A stretch of 31,952 nucleotides of DNA from JALCLA01 sp965653565 (lineage in GTDB: Bacteria; Pseudomonadota; Gammaproteobacteria; Xanthomonadales; Xanthomonadaceae), in NCBI GenBank assembly GCA_965653565.1, contig CBFHAI010000054.1, forward strand, positions 1 through 31,952, read 5' to 3'. This document shows, piece by piece, positions 26,462 to 31,952 of the stretch; positions within the stretch are counted from its first letter, which is position 1; the number at the start of each line of letters is the position of its first letter. The translations under genes were made by a program, and so were the position numbers. Under the pieces are notes generated by a model that had not been told where the DNA came from, searched no databases, and saw only the letters and a program-made list of their open reading frames with translations.

Positions 26462-27838
26462 ATGTCGTTGCGAATTTCGCTGCTGCTCCTCGTCGGCCTC
26501 GCCGCCGGCGAGCAGGCGCGCGCGGCATTCGAACGCGAACCCACCTTTCACGCCGCCGAACTCGTCTCGCCCTCGCTGTTGAACGGGCCGGGCTACACGG
26601 TGCTGCCGGGCGCGCCGGTAGTGGGCTATCAGGCGCGTTTCACGCTGCGCACCAAGTACGGCGAGATCGAAGCCGAAAGCGTCGAAATGCTCGCGCTGCG
26701 CATTGCCGAAATGCCGGCGGTGGAAGCACTGCACGGCGCGCAGGCGAGTGAAGTGCTGGCGCGCGCGGCGGCCAATTCGGTGGCGGGCGCCGGCCAGGCG
26801 CTGGCGCAAGTGGCGCGGCATCCGCTCAAGACGCTGGCCGGTCTGCCGCAGGGCGTGGCGCGCTACTTCGGCGAGCGTCTGCGCAAGCTCGGCGAGCGCG
26901 CGCAGAAACTCGGCGATCGCACGCGCCGCAGGATCACGCAGGATGGCGATCCGTACGACAGCACCGAAGGCGCGATGAGTGCGGGCCGTTCGCCGCAGCG
27001 GCAATCGCGCGCCTGGCATCACAAGCCGACGCGCGAAGTGATGAATCTGGTCAAGGGCGAATTGAACTACGGCCGTGCGCGGCGGCACTGGGCGCAGCGT
27101 CTGGGCATCGATCCGCAGACCAGTAATCCGCTGATCAAGCCGCGTCTGGATGCGCTGGCCTGGGTGGCGGTCAGCGGCGATCAGACCGCGGGGCTGGCGC
27201 TCGGTGCGCTCGGGCCGCTGGCCGGCGAGGTGCTCGATGCCAGCGGCAAGCTGCACGGTGCGATCTGGCGCCTCGATCCGATCGATCTGCGCGCCCGCAA
27301 TCGCGCGCGCATCTCGCCCTGGTGCACGGACGAAATCCTGCTGCGCCGTTTCCTGCATCACAAGGCTTTCAACGCGCAGCTGCAGACCGCGCTCAGCGAA
27401 TCGCTGCGCGCGCTGGCGCCGGCGCGTGGCTGCGACGCGCTGCTCGAAACCGCGCTGATGGCGGCCAACGAGCAGGAAGCGCGCTTCGTGGTGAACGGGC
27501 TGCGCCTCTTGCAACAGCATCTGGGCGACGCGCAAGCGGGCGGCGAGCTGTTGCCGCTCGGCGCCAGCCTGATCTACCGCGCCCGCGACGGCGAATTGCT
27601 GCTGCCGCTGCCGGTCGATTATCTGAGCTGGAATGCGCAGATGCAGCGCTTCTTCGATGGCGACCAGCTCGATGCACGCGGCCGCACGCTGCTGGTCACC
27701 GGCACCATCAGCCTCGCCGCGCAGCGCGAACTGACCGATCGCGGCTGGAGCCTGGTGCCGCACCTGCCGTATCCGGACGCGCCGCCCTACGCGCCGTCGC
27801 CGGCGGACCCCGAGCCGCTCGCGCAGCACGCGCGCTAA
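26462..27838 (+). CDS. Exported protein of unknown function
   Basis: I do not recognise a named family. This ATG gives 458 residues starting with a signal peptide (MSLRISLLLLVGLAAGEQARA). In-frame GTG at 26453 and TTG at 26441 are possible but add nothing typical. The mature part is Ala/Arg/Leu-rich and mostly helical, with an amphipathic stretch at ~115-160 (LKTLAGLPQGVARYFGERLRKLGERAQKLGDR) and LGIDPQTSNPLIKPRLDALAW near the middle. A C-terminal beta-rich part includes LLPLPVDYLSWNAQMQRFFDG. It begins 34 bases after tdh and may share its transcript, but nothing links its function to threonine. Confidence 0.78.
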   Translation: MSLRISLLLLVGLAAGEQARAAFEREPTFHAAELVSPSLLNGPGYTVLPGAPVVGYQARFTLRTKYGEIEAESVEMLALRIAEMPAVEALHGAQASEVLARAAANSVAGAGQALAQVARHPLKTLAGLPQGVARYFGERLRKLGERAQKLGDRTRRRITQDGDPYDSTEGAMSAGRSPQRQSRAWHHKPTREVMNLVKGELNYGRARRHWAQRLGIDPQTSNPLIKPRLDALAWVAVSGDQTAGLALGALGPLAGEVLDASGKLHGAIWRLDPIDLRARNRARISPWCTDEILLRRFLHHKAFNAQLQTALSESLRALAPARGCDALLETALMAANEQEARFVVNGLRLLQQHLGDAQAGGELLPLGASLIYRARDGELLLPLPVDYLSWNAQMQRFFDGDQLDARGRTLLVTGTISLAAQRELTDRGWSLVPHLPYPDAPPYAPSPADPEPLAQHAR

Positions 27839-27937
27839 GCTTGCCCGCCGACACAATTCGCCACCTCGCCCGGCCGTTTCCCGGGCGCCGGTGCACATCC
27901 CGCCGCGGCGGGCGATGCTAAGCTCCTTGCTCCTCAC

Positions 27938-29581
27938 ATGGCTGCAGCGATGAACAGATCGGCGCCCTCGAAGAGTTCGCTGCTCCGGATCATCGCGGTC
28001 CTGGCGCTGCTGCTGGGCGCGGTTTTTTTCACCGTGCGGCAGGCCGACACCTTGCTCGCGCGCGCCTTGCAGGTGGCCTTCGCCGATCAGCAGAGCAGCT
28101 TCGCCAGCGTCTGGTTCGAGTGGGATGGCGATGTCGTCGCCAAGCAGCTGGTGCTGCGCCCGAACGATCTGGGCGCCGCCGCCGAAACGCGCTTCGAACG
28201 CGTGCACCTGGCGACGCCGGGCTGGGGCTGGTTCCTGCGCAACAGCCTCGATCGTTCGCTGGCGAACGCCAGACTCGATCAGATCCGCCTGGTACTGAGC
28301 GAAGGCAGCTCGGTGGCCGGGCTCGATCCGCTGCTGGTCGACTTAGGGCCGATCGGCGCGGTGACAGCCTCGCCGTTCGAAGCCGAAGGCTGCGCAAAAA
28401 ATACGGTGTGGACTCGCGAAGAACTCACCGAAATGGGTCTGGCGCCCGGCGCGACCACGCTCGATCTGAACTATCGGCTCGAAGGCGATGTTTTCGCCAG
28501 TTCGATCGCACTCGAAACGCTCGGCATTTCACGCACCCAGCTCGATCGCAGCAGCCGCATCACCGCGCCGGTCGCCAGCCTGCTCGCCGGACAGCCGGCG
28601 TCGAACATCGAATCCGAACGCTGGCAGGTGCGCGATCACGGTTTCGTGCTGGCGCGCAATCGTTTTTGCGCCGAACGCGACAACATCGATACGCGACGCT
28701 TCGTCGAGCGGCACCTGGCGGCCGTCGATCGCCGCCTCGAAACCCTGGGTCTGGCGGCCGACGTCAACGCACGCGCGCTGTATCGCCGCTTTGCGCGCGG
28801 CGGCGGCGATCTGGCCTTCGGCGGCGACTACACGCCGCCGCTGACGCGCGAACAATTGATGGATGCGCGCGACGATGGCCGCGCGCTGCTGCGACTGAAT
28901 GCGATGCTCGAACGCGACGGCCGCGGCGTTCCGGTGCTGTGGCAGGAAGTGGCGCCGCGTCCCTTGCCCGCCGTCGATCAGGGCGTCGCGACCTACGCGG
29001 CGATGCAGACGGAACTGGAGAACGCGGTGCGCGGCGGCGACGAACCCGTTCCGCCGGCTGCCGCGTTGCCGGAGCAGACTCCGGTGACGGCGGCCGCCGA
29101 GCCGGAAAAAATCGACGCGCCTGCGCCCTCGCCGCCGGTCGCCGTCGTCGTTCCCGAGCCGCCAGCCGAAACCGCGTCCGAACCCGTCGCCGAGCCGCCG
29201 CCCACGCCGGTAGCCACGCCACCCGAACCCGTCGTTGCGACACCCGAAACGCCGGTCGTCACGCCGGTGCCGACGGCCGAGCCGCCGCCCCCCACCGTGG
29301 TGCCGACGCGCAAGCCGGCGGTGTCGTCGGCGCGTCCGAACCGCCCGCGCATCGAACGCCTGGTCGAGGAAGCGCCGAGCCAGGACACCCTGTCGTGGGA
29401 CGCGTTGGCGCGTCATCGCGGCAAGCGCATCCGTATCTGGACAGTGCACAATCCGCCACGCAACGTCGAATTGCTCGATGCCAGCGGCGACGTGCTGCGC
29501 GTCCGCGTGAAGCTCAGCGGCGGCGAGGCCGAATACACGGTGCAGCGCGCCGGATTCCTGCGGGCCAAACTGCTGCGCTGA
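27938..29581 (+). CDS. Membrane-anchored modular protein of unknown function with Pro-rich linker and SH3-like tail
   Basis: I do not recognise a named family. The 547-residue product has an N-terminal anchor (about 16-33) and a ~330-residue exported domain with a pair of Cys (FEAEGCAKN and RNRFCAERD). A ~100-residue linker of Pro, Val, Ala, Glu and Thr (about 366-465) follows. The last ~50 residues (RIRIWTVHNPPRNVELLDAS, then VRVKLSGGEAEYTVQ) look like a small SH3- or Sm-like beta barrel. Met at 27950 is an alternative start. The architecture, an anchor, a domain, a flexible reach and a small binding module, is that of proteins spanning or probing the cell wall. The next gene starts 31 bases on. 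Confidence 0.78.
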   Translation: MAAAMNRSAPSKSSLLRIIAVLALLLGAVFFTVRQADTLLARALQVAFADQQSSFASVWFEWDGDVVAKQLVLRPNDLGAAAETRFERVHLATPGWGWFLRNSLDRSLANARLDQIRLVLSEGSSVAGLDPLLVDLGPIGAVTASPFEAEGCAKNTVWTREELTEMGLAPGATTLDLNYRLEGDVFASSIALETLGISRTQLDRSSRITAPVASLLAGQPASNIESERWQVRDHGFVLARNRFCAERDNIDTRRFVERHLAAVDRRLETLGLAADVNARALYRRFARGGGDLAFGGDYTPPLTREQLMDARDDGRALLRLNAMLERDGRGVPVLWQEVAPRPLPAVDQGVATYAAMQTELENAVRGGDEPVPPAAALPEQTPVTAAAEPEKIDAPAPSPPVAVVVPEPPAETASEPVAEPPPTPVATPPEPVVATPETPVVTPVPTAEPPPPTVVPTRKPAVSSARPNRPRIERLVEEAPSQDTLSWDALARHRGKRIRIWTVHNPPRNVELLDASGDVLRVRVKLSGGEAEYTVQRAGFLRAKLLR

Positions 29582-29612
29582 CGTTGCACTGCTTGTCCGG
29601 AGCTTCCGACTC

Positions 29613-30716
29613 GTGTCCCGCAAGACCGTCTGTTTGAACATGATCGTGAAGAACGAGGCGCACGTGATCGAACGTTGCCTGGCCTCGGTGCGTCCGCTGA
29701 TCGATCGCTGGCTGATCGTCGACACCGGTTCGAGCGACGGCACGCAGGACGTGATCCGCCGCGCGATGGCCGACTTGCCCGGTGAATTGCTGGAACGCCC
29801 GTGGCGCAACTTCGGCTTCAACCGCAGCGAGGCGCTGCAGTTGGCACGCCCGACAGCCGACTATCTGTTCTTCATCGATGCCGACGATGCGCTGGAATTC
29901 GCGCCCGGTTTCGATCGCTCCGCGCTCGATGCCGACGCCTATGAAATCGACATCCACTACGGCGAATTGCATTACCGCCGCATCGCGATGGTGAGCACCG
30001 CGCTCGACTGGCACTGGCAAGGCGTGCTGCACGAATATCTCGAATGCGCAGCGCCGGCGCGCCGCGCGCATCTGCGCGGCGTGACGATGCGCATCCTGGG
30101 CGGCGGCGGGCGCAGCCAGATCGACGAGGAAGCCAAGTTCACGCGCGACGCCGAAATCCTCGAAGCCGCGTTGCGCGATACGCCGGCCAACCCGCGCTAC
30201 GCCTTCTATCTCGCGCAGAGTTATCGCGACGCGCAACAGCCGGAAAAGGCGCTGGCGGCCTACGAACGCCGCGCCGCGATGGGCGGCTTTGCCGAGGAAG
30301 TGTTCTATTCGCTGCTGCAGACCGCGCGCCTGGCGCGAAGACTCGGCCATGCGCCGGCCGAAGTGATAGAACGCTATTTGCAGGCGCACGAATCGCGGCC
30401 GACGCGCGCCGAAGCCTTGGGCGACCTGGCGATGTATCTGCGCGAGCAGGGCAACCGCTGGGCGCAGGCCTATTTGTTCGCGCAGCGCGCGATCGAACTG
30501 CCGCAGCCCGACGACGTGCTGTTCGTCGAGCCGGAGTGGTATCAGTGGCGTTGCCTGGATGAATTCGCGATCGCGGCGTACTGGATCGGCGAGTATCAGC
30601 GCTCGCGCGAAGCCTGCGAGCGGTTGCTGGCCGGCACGCAGCTGCCCGCGGTGCATCGCGCCCGCGTCGAAGCGAATCTGGATTTCGCGCTGAAGGCGCT
30701 CGCCGCAAAAAGCTGA
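29613..30716 (+). CDS. Glycosyltransferase family 2 with TPR-like C-terminus
   Basis: A 367-residue transferase. The N-terminal GT-A domain begins KTVCLNMIVKNEAHVIERCL (4-23), the form seen in the SunS-like and related GT2 proteins. DTGSSDGTQD (37-46) follows, with the metal-binding FFIDADDALEF at about 85-95. The C-terminal half is helical with TPR-like repeats (NPRYAFYLAQSYRDAQQPEKALAAYERR). GT2-TPR proteins often glycosylate proteins or peptides rather than lipids. The start is GTG with CCGGAG about 12 bases before. It converges on the collagen-like gene, with no other gene between them, so that protein is a possible acceptor. This is inference. Confidence 0.88.
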   Translation: MSRKTVCLNMIVKNEAHVIERCLASVRPLIDRWLIVDTGSSDGTQDVIRRAMADLPGELLERPWRNFGFNRSEALQLARPTADYLFFIDADDALEFAPGFDRSALDADAYEIDIHYGELHYRRIAMVSTALDWHWQGVLHEYLECAAPARRAHLRGVTMRILGGGGRSQIDEEAKFTRDAEILEAALRDTPANPRYAFYLAQSYRDAQQPEKALAAYERRAAMGGFAEEVFYSLLQTARLARRLGHAPAEVIERYLQAHESRPTRAEALGDLAMYLREQGNRWAQAYLFAQRAIELPQPDDVLFVEPEWYQWRCLDEFAIAAYWIGEYQRSREACERLLAGTQLPAVHRARVEANLDFALKALAAKS

Positions 30717-30740
30717 ACCGGTCGGGGGACCGACCGGTTC
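30707..30740 (-). terminator. Intrinsic terminator for the collagen-like gene, overlapping the GT2 stop
   Basis: A perfect 10-bp stem (GAACCGGTCG with CGACCGGTTC, 6-base loop) reads leftward into AGC and then five Ts. It overlaps the stop codon of the rightward glycosyltransferase. On the plus strand no T-tract follows, so it mainly serves the leftward gene but may also stop or stabilise the other transcript. Confidence 0.75.
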
Positions 30741-30766
30741 TCATTGCGAATATTTCGATCGACGAT

Positions 30767-30796
30767 CCGCCGCCCTCGCAATGGCGAGGACGGCGG
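30767..30796. repeat. Second hairpin between the convergent genes
   Basis: A 13-position stem with one mismatch (CCGCCGCCCTCGC with GCGAGGACGGCGG, 4-base AATG loop) lies 12 bases after the collagen-like stop. There is no T-tract. It stacks with the terminator at 30707-30740 and may aid termination or protect the 3' end. Confidence 0.5.
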
Positions 30797-30807
30797 CGAA
30801 GCTCTGC

Positions 30808-31952
30808 TTACGGAATGCAGATCGCGTAAGCGGTGATCGTCGTGGACGGCGCGTCGTTATTGAACGAGACGGCCGTCGCGCTCCAGGTGGTGGCGTTGAT
30901 CGGAGCGCTCTGCGCGATCTGGAAGCCCTGGAACTGGTTGGCGTTGACACCACCGCCGATCAACCGCGGCGTGGCGCCGCTGCAGGTCGCGGTCGAGGTC
31001 AGCACATCCGTCGCGTTGAAGTTGTTATCGGTCGCGGCAATGCCCGTGACGATGACAATCAGACTGACCGTTCCGGCCGCGCCCGTGGCACCGGTGGCAC
31101 CCGTCGCGCCGGCCGGGCCGGTGGCGCCGGTGAGACCGATCGGACCCTGGACGCCGGTTGCACCGGTAGCGCCCGTCAGACCGATCGGACCTTGCGTACC
31201 GGTCGCACCCGTTGCGCCCACCGGACCTTGCACGCCGGTCGCACCGGTTGCGCCGGTTGCTCCCGTCAGACCGATCGGACCCTGCGTACCGGTTGCACCG
31301 GTAGCGCCCGTCGGACCTTGTGCGCCAGTTGCACCGGTCGCACCCGTGAGGCCGATCGGGCCTTGTTCGCCTTGGATGCCCTGCTCGCCTTGCGCGCCGG
31401 TCAGACCGATCGGGCCTTGCTCACCCTGCGGACCAGTCGCACCCGTCAGGCCGATGGGACCTTGTTCGCCCTGAATACCTTGTTCGCCTTGCGCGCCGGT
31501 TGCGCCGGTTAGACCGATCGGGCCTTGCTCACCCTGCGGGCCGGTCGCACCGGTCAGGCCGATGGGACCCTGTTCGCCTTGGATACCCTGTTCGCCTTGC
31601 GCGCCGGTTGCACCGGTCAAACCGATCGGACCTTGCTCGCCCTGCGGGCCAGTCGCACCCGTCAGACCGATGGGACCTTGTTCGCCTTGAATGCCCTGTT
31701 CGCCTTGCGCGCCGGTCAGACCGATCGGACCTTGCTCGCCCTGCGGGCCAGTCGCACCCGTCAGGCCGATGGGACCCTGTTCGCCTTGAATGCCCTGCTC
31801 GCCTTGCACGCCGGTTGCACCGGTCAGACCGATCGGACCCTGCTCACCCTGCGGGCCAATCGCACCGGTCAGGCCGATGGGACCCTGTTCGCCTTGAATA
31901 CCCTGTTCGCCTTGCGCGCCGGTTGCACCGGTCAAACCGATCGGACCTTGCT
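30808..31952 (-). CDS. Collagen-like surface protein (Gly-X-Y repeats), N-terminus outside window
   Basis: A structural protein with a collagen-type triple-helix stretch and a C-terminal globular domain. The frame is open to the right edge (the apparent start near 31935 is a TTG Leu codon within the repeats), so signal and N-terminal domain are missing. Nucleotides ~31072-31952 encode unbroken Gly-X-Y, mostly GEQ, GIQ, GPIGLT and GAT triplets. The last 87 residues (TVSLIVIVTGIAATD onward) have C-SGATPRLIGGGVN and end TITAYAICIP, a pattern seen in the C-terminal domains of other bacterial collagen-like proteins and likely the trimerisation or tip domain. Bacterial relatives form surface or spore filaments; the role here is unknown. 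Thr often sits in the Y position, where such proteins are glycosylated. Confidence 0.9.
   Translation of the reverse strand, partial: QGPIGLTGATGAQGEQGIQGEQGPIGLTGAIGPQGEQGPIGLTGATGVQGEQGIQGEQGPIGLTGATGPQGEQGPIGLTGAQGEQGIQGEQGPIGLTGATGPQGEQGPIGLTGATGAQGEQGIQGEQGPIGLTGATGPQGEQGPIGLTGATGAQGEQGIQGEQGPIGLTGATGPQGEQGPIGLTGAQGEQGIQGEQGPIGLTGATGATGAQGPTGATGATGTQGPIGLTGATGATGATGVQGPVGATGATGTQGPIGLTGATGATGVQGPIGLTGATGPAGATGATGATGAAGTVSLIVIVTGIAATDNNFNATDVLTSTATCSGATPRLIGGGVNANQFQGFQIAQSAPINATTWSATAVSFNNDAPSTTITAYAICIP
31348..31952 (-). repeat. Tandem 99/108-bp repeats in the collagen-like gene
   Basis: Six copies of GEQGIQGEQGPIGL alternate with five of GPQGEQGPIGL (one preceded by GAI instead of GAT). 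Unit lengths run 36, 36, 33, 36, 36 residues and a last 18-residue half, that is, 108, 108 and 99 bp in turn. Pro-Ile-Gly codons differ by position: CCG-ATC-GGT after GIQGEQ, CCC-ATC-GGC after GPQGEQ. The array continues past the window edge. Confidence 0.92.

Noticed and set aside
27899..27912. A CCCGC-CGCG-GCGGG hairpin before the 547-residue protein
   Set aside because: The stem is only five base pairs in a GC-rich spacer and has no T-tract, so it is too weak to call a terminator.
30833..31474. A Pro-rich open frame on the plus strand opposite the collagen-like gene
   Set aside because: It mirrors the Gly-X-Y repeats and has no start signal or independent support.
31072..31952. Regular repeats that could suggest a CRISPR array
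   Set aside because: The repeats are contiguous coding triplets in one frame without unique spacers, and no cas gene is near.

Overview
The window looks like a piece of chromosome from a high-GC gammaproteobacterium, most likely of the Xanthomonadales/Lysobacterales. This rests on two conserved gene orders (miaA-hfq-hflX-hflK-hflC-yjeT-purA and folC-dedD-cvpA-purF), a long-form glycine decarboxylase, an S46 dipeptidyl-peptidase next to threonine dehydrogenase, and a surface protein with an IPTL-like C-terminal tail. The assignment is from memory of these families, not from a search. Both edges cut a gene: gcvP at the left and a collagen-like gene at the right.

Region 1 (1-10 kb) is housekeeping. 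The 3' part of gcvP runs rightward and meets a leftward block. Read in the direction of transcription (right to left), the block is miaA, hfq, hflX, hflK, hflC, a yjeT-like gene and purA, followed by an unusual fusion of protein-L-isoaspartate methyltransferase with an erythromycin-esterase-like domain.

Region 2 (10.0-12.8 kb) is the most unusual part. It is a compact leftward operon of three exported proteins: a dockerin-bearing protein with a probable lectin-like sandwich domain, a small cohesin-like protein, and a larger protein with a cohesin-like N-terminus, Cys-rich Ig-like repeats and a C-terminal sorting or anchor tail. It ends in a textbook intrinsic terminator jammed against miaA, and a near-perfect inverted repeat lies in its promoter region. 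I read it as a candidate non-cellulosomal cohesin-dockerin surface complex.

Region 3 (12.8-18.5 kb) carries glycan genes. A rightward set (GT2, DUF2304, GT4) converges, with a 59-bp gene overlap, on a leftward set (DUF455 ferritin-like protein, a membrane protein of unknown function and a GT-C-like multispanning protein). The leftward set is coupled to the end of purF.

Region 4 (18.5-26.4 kb) is again core: folC, dedD (two SPOR domains), cvpA and purF leftward. A leftward S46 peptidase and a rightward tdh are divergently transcribed from one short promoter region.

Region 5 (26.4-32 kb) has two uncharacterised exported or membrane-anchored proteins and a GT2-TPR-like glycosyltransferase, all rightward. 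These converge on a leftward collagen-like (Gly-X-Y) surface protein made of very regular 99/108-bp repeats. Two hairpins separate the convergent genes.

No tRNA, rRNA, IS element, CRISPR array or phage gene was seen, and no gene-free stretch exceeds about 150 bases.
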